From a virus, in the IMG/VR virus record IMGVR_UViG_3300009093_000035, positions 1 through 64,000 of that record: 64,000 nt of DNA, one strand, 5' to 3'. The translations under genes were made by a program, and so were the position numbers. Every line of letters starts with the position of its first letter. Position 1 is the first letter of the stretch. The notes beneath the pieces are model-generated. The model made no database searches and had not been told where the DNA came from. It saw only the letters and a program-made list of their open reading frames with translations. Positions 40,075 to 47,849 of the stretch are shown one piece after another.

Positions 40075-40605
40075 TTACTCCTCGGGAACTACGATGATCA
40101 CGATGACTTTTTCTTTCCAGAACCTAGCCACCTTTGAGGCGACCTCGACAGCGTTCGACTCTACGCCTCCGGCCTCCCAGCAATCCGGCATCTTCGGTCC
40201 CGGGATACAAGTCAGAGCCGCGTTGATACAACCCTTCCGAACCCTACAGAGCTTGTGCTCGGGAGGAAGGCGCTTCATCAGCGCTTCGGTCGCCGGTCCG
40301 AGGATCCTCATCATCGGAGTGGAATGGCCCCGGAGCGCCTGGTCGAAGATCTGGAAGGGTATCAAAGGGAAGAGCCCTTCCCATGGAGTCTCCTTCAACA
40401 CGGAGAGGATCCCCCAGGGATCTCCCCCTCTCGGAATCGCCCGCGCGATTCGAGGGGAACCCCAGTGAGGATCAGGGATCCGCGTCACCACGAAGTCGGT
40501 CAAGGGAGGTACCTTCCAAAAGGTTCGAACGAGGTGCTGGAACTCGGCGTGTCCGATCGCCGAAACTAGTTCGGGGACCTCTTGACGTACCCCCCAAGCC
40601 CACAC
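40075..40605 (-). CDS. Hypothetical protein in the replication operon, start unclear
   Basis: The frame is open to 40800, but no ATG, GTG or TTG occurs between 40605 (GTG) and the end of the upstream gene at 40683. The segment from about 40674, right after that gene, still looks coded ('LARRLLSSKARFASRICN'), so an ATC or CTG start at 40674/40671 is possible. The minimal product is 176 residues, with 'RILGPATEALMKRLPP' and Cys-bearing 'KGCINAALTCIPGPKMPDCW'. No family recognised. Confidence 0.45.
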   Translation of the reverse strand: MWAWGVRQEVPELVSAIGHAEFQHLVRTFWKVPPLTDFVVTRIPDPHWGSPRIARAIPRGGDPWGILSVLKETPWEGLFPLIPFQIFDQALRGHSTPMMRILGPATEALMKRLPPEHKLCRVRKGCINAALTCIPGPKMPDCWEAGGVESNAVEVASKVARFWKEKVIVIIVVPEE

Positions 40606-40682
40606 GTACGGATCGAGGTTACAGATCCGAGAAGCGAACCGAGCCTTCGACGAAAGGAGCCGTCGCGCCAGGATTCGAGACG

Positions 40683-41276
40683 CTACATCATCTGAGCCTT
40701 CTGGAGGCGGACCACTACCTTCGCCTTCAGGTCTAGGAACTCGTCGAGAAGGTCCGGATCCTTTTCCAGAAGGAGGACCAGGCGATCGTACTCTTCCCAT
40801 AGGCGTAGGGTCGCGTTCAGGGTGAGGGCTTTCTCCGAGGTAGCTCCCTTCAGGAGAGCCGCGACCCGAGCCCGTCCGTCTTCAGCGGTCGCGATAGGAG
40901 CTTCGAGGGCTTCTTCCCATCCCTTCGAAGGCGCGGAAGGAGTCCCTTCTTCGTCCCCCTCAACCCAAGGCAAGGGAGGTAGGTGGTAACGCTTCTCCAG
41001 GACGTCGCAGGCAGTCCGGAAGTCGAGACCTTCCTTGTCGCGAACGGTTTGGATCGCGTCCCGACTTGTACCGCAGGCGAAGCAGAACCACTGCTGAGTC
41101 TCGGGGTAGACGCGTGCTGAGGGCTTCGAGTCGGTCCCGTCTCCGTGTAGGTCGCAGGAGAACTGCTGTTGTCTTCCACCCGAGTCGCTGTGGACCATGT
41201 ACCCGTACGAGGAGAGAACCGATGTGATCGAGATCTCAGTACGGATACGGTCGGCCCTGGCGGAAGCTCGGCTCAT
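40683..41276 (-). CDS. CHC2 zinc-finger primase-like protein without catalytic domain
   Basis: 197 residues. 'FSCDLHGDGTDSKPSARV' and 'WFCFACGTSRDAI' form the C-x2-H ... C-x2-C zinc-binding domain of DnaG-type primases (about residues 39-72), next to 'DFRTACDVLEKRY' as in DnaG. The TOPRIM catalytic core is absent; the rest is helical. It may recognise priming sites for another enzyme, or pair with the adjacent unknown protein. Between polymerase and helicase genes, so a replication role is likely. Confidence 0.7.
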   Translation of the reverse strand: MSRASARADRIRTEISITSVLSSYGYMVHSDSGGRQQQFSCDLHGDGTDSKPSARVYPETQQWFCFACGTSRDAIQTVRDKEGLDFRTACDVLEKRYHLPPLPWVEGDEEGTPSAPSKGWEEALEAPIATAEDGRARVAALLKGATSEKALTLNATLRLWEEYDRLVLLLEKDPDLLDEFLDLKAKVVVRLQKAQMM

Positions 41277-41279
41277 CCC

Positions 41280-41867
41280 TCAGGAACTTACCTTCGCAGG
41301 AGGAAAGATCTGCTCGTCGAAAGCCAGAAACTCCGCGGGCGTTCGAAGGAAGTTCTCTTCCTTGTACGCTGGAAAGTTCTCCTCTTTGTGGACCGGGAAG
41401 TTCTCCTCGACCTGAGTCGGAAAGTTCGGCGGTTCGGGAGGTTGAAGCAACGTCGCGGGCAGATTCGGAGGCGGGGGAATCAGCGATGGGATCACCCTCT
41501 CCCCGCTCGGCGGAGGGGCGGACTTCGCTCGGTGCTTCCGGGCGATCGAGCGAGCGGAGGCGTTCTTGTTCGAGCACTTCCGAGAACAGTACTTGGACTT
41601 CGGAGACGCCGTCTTCCCGCACCCGGGCCACCCACAGATAGCCACCGAGGCTGCCAGAACCGTCTGGGCCTTCGCGATCTTCACCGCTGCTGCCGTCGGC
41701 TTCGTTGCCCCCGGAAGCAGAATCGGCTTGAACGGCTTCTTCATCCTCTGATCGTCCGGACGAGGACTGCCACAGTAGTAGCAGGTCTTCTGTACCGAGG
41801 GGAGCCGAGGAGCCGGAACGTGGTTGGTACAGATCCAGTGGTCGTCAGAGATCCATTTCGATTTCAA
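41280..41867 (-). CDS. Zinc-binding protein with C-terminal 'EENFP' repeats
   Basis: 195 residues. Two Cys modules: 'CYYCGSPRPDD' (about residue 29) and 'CGWPGCGKTASPKSKYC' followed by 'SRKCSNKNA' (about 78-105). The C-terminus has three repeats of the type 'EENFP[VA][HY]K' in a Pro-rich tail (41340-41420). Lies between the helicase and the CHC2 protein; could be an adaptor that tethers replication proteins through its repeats. Not a recognised enzyme. Confidence 0.55.
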   Translation of the reverse strand: MKSKWISDDHWICTNHVPAPRLPSVQKTCYYCGSPRPDDQRMKKPFKPILLPGATKPTAAAVKIAKAQTVLAASVAICGWPGCGKTASPKSKYCSRKCSNKNASARSIARKHRAKSAPPPSGERVIPSLIPPPPNLPATLLQPPEPPNFPTQVEENFPVHKEENFPAYKEENFLRTPAEFLAFDEQIFPPAKVSS

Positions 41868-41879
41868 GGGTCTTTGCTT

Positions 41880-43400
41880 TCAGATCGTGTTGATGATGTC
41901 GTCCAAGACTTCGCTCTTCGCGTTCGACTTCTCTCGACTCTGGACGAGAGGAACCTCGTGAGAAGTGAGGAGGCGACGGCAATCCCACTTCACCGAAGAG
42001 AAGAAGTTCGCGAAGGGGGCGTGGTCGCGAGACTTCAGGCACTGGAACAGAACCTTGTTCTGGGTCCGAAGCTCGTCGTTCACGTACGACGAGGTGACGA
42101 TGTCGGAGGAGCGCTCGCACTCGTTCGCGTACGAGAGGTGGGTGAGGTTGTAGGGACCGTGACCCCATGCCCCGTCCGCCTTCTCCGAGATCTTCTCGGC
42201 CGCCTTGAAGCCTTCGCGGCTGATCTGGAAGAGCTCAACGACGGCCATCCCCTTACCGCGGTTGAAGTTCATCGAGAGCTTCTTCAGGTCGCGGATCACC
42301 TCGTTCAGTCGCTCCGTAGTCGAGGGGATCCACTTCCGAGGAGCCATGAGACCCGCGTGATCGACGAAGAGGAGCGAGAAGGGCGAGCGGGAGTAGATCA
42401 GCTCGGCCTTCGACTTCAGGTCCAGGACCGTGAAATCGTTCTTGTCCGGGTCGGAGACCTCGATGTGGATCTTCCCGTACTCCCCCTTGTCGAAGTCGGG
42501 GATCACGTAGTTCATCAGGAACAGCTCTTCGTTCGGAGTGAGTTCCCCGTCACGAAGGCGGTCGTAGACGATCCCGACTTGAGGGAGACCCAGCTCCATC
42601 CGGATCGACTTGAACTTGCCGTGCATACCGTGCATCGCGTACAGGATGCGGCGGCACTGCTTGTAGGGCATCTCCAGCGAGAAGATACAGACGTCGTAGC
42701 CGAAGTAGACGGCCTGGTTGTAGGCCCAGTTCAGCATGAGCGTCGACTTCAAACCGCCGGTGAAGGCCGCGTGAGTCCAAAGCTCCCCCGGCCGAGCGCC
42801 CTTCATGCTCTCGTCGAACTGCTGGATCCCGGTGAACTGACCGATACCGGCTCGCGGGTCGTTCTTCACCCGCTCGTAGTCGTCCTTGAAGTCCTTCGTG
42901 TCCCCGAGCACTTCTCCCGAAAGCCGAGCGCTGCTTGTGGGGGTGACGATGTCGTGGGACTTCGCGATGATGTAGCGGATCGCGTCGATCGGGCCGCGGA
43001 GGATCTTCGACTCTCGCCCCTCTTTGAACTCGACGCCGACCTGGACGATCTGACCCGCCTCCCGAAGGACGTTGATCACCCGAAGCTGACGACGATCCTC
43101 GGCGCGCTCCTCCAGCCGCTTGATGAAGTCGCCTCGGACGAGCGGCTTCAGAGGGGAGATGATCTCCAACCGGTCGACGGGCTCGGGCTTCTTCAGTGCC
43201 TCGAAGTGAGATCGGAGGGTTCGAAGCTCGGGGGAATGGTTGTGGGTCCGAGTGAAGTCTCGGATGAACTCCCAGAGGACTACATCTTCCGGAACGTCGA
43301 ACTCCAACCCCGAGTCGTCGAGGAGGAGGAAATTCCGGTGGATCTGTTCCTTGTCATCGGCCGGACCCCCGACGAAAGTTGAGCGGAGAAGGAACTTCAC
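41880..43400 (-). CDS. DnaB-like replicative helicase
   Basis: 506 residues. The RecA-like core starts at 'GELWTHAAFTGGLKSTLML' (Walker A GGLKST, about residue 207), then 'VCIFSLEMPYKQCRRIL', Walker B 'SLLFVDHAGLM' (about 345) and 'VVELFQISREGFKAAE', with the Arg-rich late segment. This matches phage DnaB/gp41-type helicases that unwind the fork ahead of the polymerase. The N-terminal 180 residues are helical, as in DnaB. Its stop lies 12 nt from the next gene and its start overlaps the loader-like gene. Confidence 0.85.
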   Translation of the reverse strand: MKFLLRSTFVGGPADDKEQIHRNFLLLDDSGLEFDVPEDVVLWEFIRDFTRTHNHSPELRTLRSHFEALKKPEPVDRLEIISPLKPLVRGDFIKRLEERAEDRRQLRVINVLREAGQIVQVGVEFKEGRESKILRGPIDAIRYIIAKSHDIVTPTSSARLSGEVLGDTKDFKDDYERVKNDPRAGIGQFTGIQQFDESMKGARPGELWTHAAFTGGLKSTLMLNWAYNQAVYFGYDVCIFSLEMPYKQCRRILYAMHGMHGKFKSIRMELGLPQVGIVYDRLRDGELTPNEELFLMNYVIPDFDKGEYGKIHIEVSDPDKNDFTVLDLKSKAELIYSRSPFSLLFVDHAGLMAPRKWIPSTTERLNEVIRDLKKLSMNFNRGKGMAVVELFQISREGFKAAEKISEKADGAWGHGPYNLTHLSYANECERSSDIVTSSYVNDELRTQNKVLFQCLKSRDHAPFANFFSSVKWDCRRLLTSHEVPLVQSREKSNAKSEVLDDIINTI

Positions 43401-44311
43401 TTCCGACTCCTGTACTTGTTCTTGTTCGCCTTGGTCGGAGTGTCCGACCCGGGAACGGAGAACGACCTCGACTTACTCAACTGACCGCCTCCGAAGTACC
43501 CCGACAGAGAAGGGACCGTCTCTTCCCCGAGATCTAGAGCGGGAGGTGAGGTCTTTTCTACGACCTCGCCATCCTCGGTGATCTCTTCTTCCGGGGGGCT
43601 CTGGCCTAGGATCTGAACCCCGAGCAACGAATCGATCGAGTCATCGAGAGGGATGTACTTCCAACCGTCGATATACTCCATCACAGCGTCCGAGTAGGAA
43701 CGGTGCGGGTTCCCGAGCGCGTCCGGAGCATTCAATCGGTGACCGGGCTGATCCACTACCCAAGTCGGCATGTTCTCATGGTCTCTACGAGTGAGGGCTT
43801 CGTGGAAGACCTCGTGCATCGCGGAGTTCCTCGCGATCTTCACCCCGAGACGGATGATCAGGAGCCCGGGCGGGTCGACCAGATCCTCCAACGTCCTCTT
43901 CGAAGCAGAAGCTGAAGCCTGGCTGAGAGAGACCGCCATCTCCTGGTCGTAGATCTCCTGACCCTTCTCCTTCGCGTTGAAGAGCCACGCCTTCATGAGA
44001 TCGGCGTCGGTAGTGACGAGGAAGCTCCAGTTCCGACCCTGCCGAACCCCCACGTACTTCAGGTGGGAGCGAAGGGTGGAGTCATTCGCAGTGATGTAGA
44101 GGTCTTGGTTGACGTAGTCCAGAAGGGGGGACTCTTTGATCTTGTCGGCGTACGCGACACCCTTCCAGCCCCTCTCCAGATTGCGTATCGCGTCGCGCGC
44201 GAGAACGCACTTGCACGGTTGAGTGATCGGGATCCCGTGATGGGTCTCCTCCTTCTCAATCACCCCTGCGCCCATACATAGGCGACAGGACTTCGTCAGA
44301 TCTACGGTCAA
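43397..44311 (-). CDS. Degenerate helicase-loader-like protein with zinc site
   Basis: 304 residues. N-terminal 'CRLCMGAGV' and 'CKCV' (about residues 9-35) look like a zinc knuckle, as in DnaC/DnaI-like proteins. The core 'WSFLVTTDADLMKAWLF' and 'GLLIIRLGVKIARNSAMHEV' with 'HEALTRRDHENMPTWVV' follow the AAA+ loader pattern. The Walker A loop is missing and the Walker B acid is replaced (IIRLG for IIDEL). It probably binds the helicase without ATP turnover. Overlaps both neighbours by 4 nt, so it is a set with the helicase and SNF2 gene. Confidence 0.6.
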   Translation of the reverse strand: MTVDLTKSCRLCMGAGVIEKEETHHGIPITQPCKCVLARDAIRNLERGWKGVAYADKIKESPLLDYVNQDLYITANDSTLRSHLKYVGVRQGRNWSFLVTTDADLMKAWLFNAKEKGQEIYDQEMAVSLSQASASASKRTLEDLVDPPGLLIIRLGVKIARNSAMHEVFHEALTRRDHENMPTWVVDQPGHRLNAPDALGNPHRSYSDAVMEYIDGWKYIPLDDSIDSLLGVQILGQSPPEEEITEDGEVVEKTSPPALDLGEETVPSLSGYFGGGQLSKSRSFSVPGSDTPTKANKNKYRSRK

Positions 44312-45918
44312 GCCGCCCGCCTCGCGTCGTCGCGAAGAGCGTTGAAGAGATCGCTCAAGTCGTTGTCCACCGAGACCACCACATCGTCTTTCTCGCCCTT
44401 GATACGCTTCCCGAGAACCTTTTCAACCAGGGCCATCTTCTTCGTCATGATCTGCATGACGTGAGTGTCGACCGTCTTCTTCACCAAGAGATGGATCGCG
44501 TAGACGCGGTCGTGGAGGCTTCCGATTCGGATCATCCGACCCAAGATCTGAAGGTAGTCGCCGGCCGAGAAAGGCGTGTCGTAGAAGATGATCGCCTTCG
44601 CAGCTTGAAGGTTGATCGCTTCGCTCGCGGCTGTCGTGATACAGATCACGTTCGTGTTGGATGTCCCGTCCTGGAAGAGGTCCTGAGCGATCTTCCGCTG
44701 CTTCTCGTCCTCGGCTCCGGTAATCCGAGTTGAGGCGATCCCTTCCTTCTTCAGAGCCGGGACGATGATGTCAATCATCTTCCGGAACCGCGAGTAGACG
44801 ATCACCTTGTCTCCGGCGAACTCACCGGTGAGGAGATCAATCAGCTCGTCCAGTTTCTCCGACTCGCCCTCGACCCCGATCAGTTCGGGGTGGTTGACGA
44901 TCTGCTGGCAGTAGGTGACGGCGGTCAGCTTCGTGACCTCGACCTCGCCCTTCTCGTCCCCCTTCCCGATCTCTAGAAGCCCCGAGAGCGCCTCCGCGTA
45001 CTTCGCCGAGGCGACCGAACTCATGCCGCACTCGACGTGCTTTACGATGAGCGGGGGCAGCTCGCTGGCCACCTCGTGCTTCGGTCGACCGAGGAAGTAA
45101 GGGTCAATCAGCTCGCGGAACGCCTTCACGTCTCGGTCGCGGTACCCGACGATCACGGGGACCTGACGACGAGATCCGGGAAGCTGCTGCATCCGAGTGA
45201 TACAGTACTCGTTCAAGAACTTCGACCGATTCCCGAAGAGGCCTGGAACGATGACCTGGTAGATCCCCCAACCCTCGATCAGGGAGTTCTTGATCAAGGT
45301 CGCCGTCAACCCCCAGGAACGAGTCGCCCGACCGGATAGGTAGCGACAGACTTGTCCGACCTGAGTCGATGGGTTCTTGAATGCCGTCGCCTCGTCCGTC
45401 ACGAAGACGAAGCCCTCCCACTCCTGAATCTTCGCGAAGTCCTGGATCATGGACCGATAGCCGGAGATCAGAACTGTAGGGCCGGTAGAGGCCTCGTAGG
45501 CGTCTCGGATCTTCTGGCGCTGAGCGGCGGAACCCCTACAGACGAAGACCCGAATCCCCTTCGTGAACTTCTCGAACTCGGAGCCCCACTGAGCCGTAGC
45601 CGACTTCGTAGTGAGAACGATCACCTTCTGGTCGGGGGTCTTCTCCCAAAGGTAGCAGAGAGCCGAGATCGTCTGAAGCGTCTTCCCGAGCCCGGTGTCG
45701 TCCCCCAATAGGAACCGCTTCATCGCCAGAAGGTGGAGTACCCCCTGAATCTGGTAGTAGCGGAGCTTCACCGGACGTTCGGTTCCGTCCAGAGCCACGA
45801 AGGTATCTCGGAGGTACTTGGCCTGGCGAGCGGTGAGGTCCGTTCGAGTGCGGATACCCTTCAGCTTCGCGTAAACGGCTTCCAACTCAGAGGGGCTACT
45901 AACAGTCTCATCGCTCAT
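44308..45918 (-). CDS. SNF2-family ATPase/helicase
   Basis: 536 residues. Motif I 'LGDDTGLGKTLQTISA' (about residue 71), Ia 'KVIVLTTKSATAQW', II 'FVTDEATAFKN' (DEAT form of DEAH), III 'RSWGLTATLI', V 'SNTNVICITTAASEAINLQA' and VI 'LQILGRMIRIGSLHD' are all present. Typical of compact phage SNF2 proteins that act as recombination or chromatin-like remodelling ATPases. GGCGTAACGTAGC lies 6 to 18 nt before the ATG. Confidence 0.85.
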   Translation of the reverse strand: MSDETVSSPSELEAVYAKLKGIRTRTDLTARQAKYLRDTFVALDGTERPVKLRYYQIQGVLHLLAMKRFLLGDDTGLGKTLQTISALCYLWEKTPDQKVIVLTTKSATAQWGSEFEKFTKGIRVFVCRGSAAQRQKIRDAYEASTGPTVLISGYRSMIQDFAKIQEWEGFVFVTDEATAFKNPSTQVGQVCRYLSGRATRSWGLTATLIKNSLIEGWGIYQVIVPGLFGNRSKFLNEYCITRMQQLPGSRRQVPVIVGYRDRDVKAFRELIDPYFLGRPKHEVASELPPLIVKHVECGMSSVASAKYAEALSGLLEIGKGDEKGEVEVTKLTAVTYCQQIVNHPELIGVEGESEKLDELIDLLTGEFAGDKVIVYSRFRKMIDIIVPALKKEGIASTRITGAEDEKQRKIAQDLFQDGTSNTNVICITTAASEAINLQAAKAIIFYDTPFSAGDYLQILGRMIRIGSLHDRVYAIHLLVKKTVDTHVMQIMTKKMALVEKVLGKRIKGEKDDVVVSVDNDLSDLFNALRDDARRAA

Positions 45919-45937
45919 GAGTCCGCTACGTTACGCC

Positions 45938-47161
45938 CTAGACCATCCCCTTCGGAGGACTGTTGTCAACCAACTCCACGCTTGGCGGAGTCCCGTCCTC
46001 CAGAGTCTGGAAGATCATCCCCAGATTGGACCAATCCAGCAGACCTTCCTTCAAGATCTCTCGAAGGGTTCTCACCTCTACGTAGGTGATCTCGGTGTCC
46101 TGGGTATTCCCAAACTGGGCGTCCCCGAGCCACTTCATCGAAAGCATCTCCGCCGCAGTCAGCTCCACCGCGTAGACGTGAGACTGGTGTCCGCAAAGCG
46201 TAGCCGCGACCTGACGGGCTCCCACGTACCGGAACCGATCTGCCGGAAGGTCGAGCCCCGATTCCTCGATCAGCTCGGTTCGAGCGGTCTCGATTCCAGC
46301 CCCCTCCTTCCACGAAGATCCCCCGGGAACCTCGTGGACCATCCCGTCCTCGGTCGCCGCGGGGGAGCGGAACTCACGAACGAGCATGATCTCGGAATCG
46401 AGAGTCCAATCGTTCTGGTCGCTGAGCGGAGGACGACTGAAGACCACGACCGAAGTCGTGGGGGGCCGGAAGACGACCACCTCGTTCGTCTTCGCCCGCT
46501 TCTCCGCTTCGACCCAGACGTTCACCTTCAGAGACCACAGGACCGTGAGAGTCTTGTTCCTCCCGGCTCGGAAGGCCCAGACCAACTCCGCCCCGTCGAG
46601 TCGATTCCCGGCTTCCTTCTGAGCCTCTAGCCAGGTCTCGAACTCCGGTTTCTTCCAGAGATGGAGCGGAACCTCGCGCTCACCTCCCGTTCGAAGCACT
46701 CCGGATTCGAGCTTGTTGAGAGTCCCGGTGAGGATCCCCATCAAGGTGGCGTGGACCGGGACCCCTTCCTGAACCGCCCACCAGTTCAAGTAGTCCATCT
46801 TCGGAGCCCCCTCCGGGCTTCCCAGGAGGATCTTCCCCGACTTCACCCACAGACCGAACTCCACGTTCGTCGTGAACCCGGGGAGCTTCTCCAGATCTCG
46901 CGGGACCCAGAAGACGATCTGGTCCGACATGTTGAGGTACTTCTTCTCCCACGACACCTGCTTCGAGTAGTCAAAGGGGTCGGGAGGGGTATCCCTCCAC
47001 ACCGGAGAGAAGACCACGCCGTCGTACCCGAGTTCCTCCAACATCTCGATCGCCTCGGTCCTCCAGTTAGGATCCGTAGCCTTTCGAGGCGACGGCCCAG
47101 CGAGGAACAGAGACTTGGAGAACGAGTCGGGAGGTGTCTCTCCGGTGTAGACAACAATCAT
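45938..47161 (-). CDS. Fusion of a nucleoside 2-deoxyribosyltransferase-like domain and a Nudix domain
   Basis: 407 residues from ATG 47161; the frame is open upstream but overlaps the neighbour. The N-terminus has 'KSLFLAGPSPR', 'GYDGVVFSPVW' and 'NMSDQIVFWVPRDLEKLPGF', the strand order of deoxyribosyltransferase-like nucleosidases. The C-terminus has a Nudix box 'GGSSWKEGAGIETARTELIE' plus 'ESGLDL' (about 270-295); the EExG core is intact, but the outer Glu and the Arg are replaced by Gly and Thr. The pair could cleave a nucleotide and then its diphosphate; the substrate is unknown. NAD-type signals are one possibility. It ends in TAG just before the GGCGTAACG box. Confidence 0.7.
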   Translation of the reverse strand: MIVVYTGETPPDSFSKSLFLAGPSPRKATDPNWRTEAIEMLEELGYDGVVFSPVWRDTPPDPFDYSKQVSWEKKYLNMSDQIVFWVPRDLEKLPGFTTNVEFGLWVKSGKILLGSPEGAPKMDYLNWWAVQEGVPVHATLMGILTGTLNKLESGVLRTGGEREVPLHLWKKPEFETWLEAQKEAGNRLDGAELVWAFRAGRNKTLTVLWSLKVNVWVEAEKRAKTNEVVVFRPPTTSVVVFSRPPLSDQNDWTLDSEIMLVREFRSPAATEDGMVHEVPGGSSWKEGAGIETARTELIEESGLDLPADRFRYVGARQVAATLCGHQSHVYAVELTAAEMLSMKWLGDAQFGNTQDTEITYVEVRTLREILKEGLLDWSNLGMIFQTLEDGTPPSVELVDNSPPKGMV

Positions 47162-47175
47162 GCTCACTCTACCCC

Positions 47176-47790
47176 TTACTCGTAGAACGCCTGATACAGG
47201 TTCTGGGCCAGTCGGAAGCTGTCGTATGAAGCGGTGTCTCCCTGCACGACGCCTCGGAAGTAGATCGTCTTCATGACGTCCAAAGAGTCCTCGGGTCGGA
47301 ATCGCGAGAGAAGGACCTTGTCCAGACGGTTCACGCCCGAGGCGAAAGCCGAGTTCATGAGAGAGCGAATCGCTGACTCGTTTGACACCCAACGGACGGC
47401 AGACTCCTTCTCCCAAGCCGTCATCGTAGGTCCGTCAGCAGTAGCCTCATCGAAGAGCTTCGTCCGGACGATCATCAGCTCTTCCATCCGGGCAACTTCG
47501 ATCAGGACGGAGATCAGGTGTTTGGATTCCCCGGAGACCCGAAGGAAGACACCCTTCCCGAGGGCCGCCTGGCCGAGGTCTTGGAGGATGGGGTGGTAGT
47601 CCTTCGGGTACTTGATCTGCGTCTCCCGGTACCAAGCCAAGACGAGCTTGGTCAGCCCGGACACGATCGCGGTGTCGACGGCCTGGAGAGCCCTCAATTC
47701 CAGGTACGAGTTGGGCTCGTTCCAGAAATCTAGGTCGATCCTCCTCGCGGAGGGCTTGGATTGGGGTTCCGGGGTTCGGTACGGCGCCAC
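47176..47790 (-). CDS. Hypothetical helical protein, 204 aa
   Basis: 204 residues, mostly helical ('DTAIVSGLTKLVLAWYRE', 'AIRSLMNSAFASGVNRL'), no motif or membrane segment. It begins the - operon that reads away from the divergent region at 47791-47849. Function unknown. Confidence 0.5.
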   Translation of the reverse strand: MAPYRTPEPQSKPSARRIDLDFWNEPNSYLELRALQAVDTAIVSGLTKLVLAWYRETQIKYPKDYHPILQDLGQAALGKGVFLRVSGESKHLISVLIEVARMEELMIVRTKLFDEATADGPTMTAWEKESAVRWVSNESAIRSLMNSAFASGVNRLDKVLLSRFRPEDSLDVMKTIYFRGVVQGDTASYDSFRLAQNLYQAFYE

Positions 47791-47795
47791 AGCAG

Positions 47796-47822
47796 TACCC
47801 TTGCTATTCGATAGCCAGGGTA
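47796..47822. promoter_or_regulatory. Inverted repeat between divergent operons
   Basis: Arms of 12 nt (TACCCTTGCTAT / ATAGCCAGGGTA) with one mismatch and a 3-nt centre. It lies in the 59-nt gap between the - operon (start 47790) and the large + helicase gene (47850), so it is placed to act as an operator for both directions, or as a hairpin in the 5' leader of the helicase. Confidence 0.5.
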
Positions 47823-47849
47823 AGTAGTCCGGCCCCTTTCGGAGCGTCC

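Noticed and set aside
37858-40137. 759-codon + strand frame opposite the DNA polymerase
   Set aside because: Shadow of the polymerase in GC-rich DNA; composition is Arg/Val/Leu-biased and no domain is visible.
41169-43382. 737-codon + strand frame opposite the helicase
   Set aside because: Shadow frame of the DnaB-like gene; no family character.
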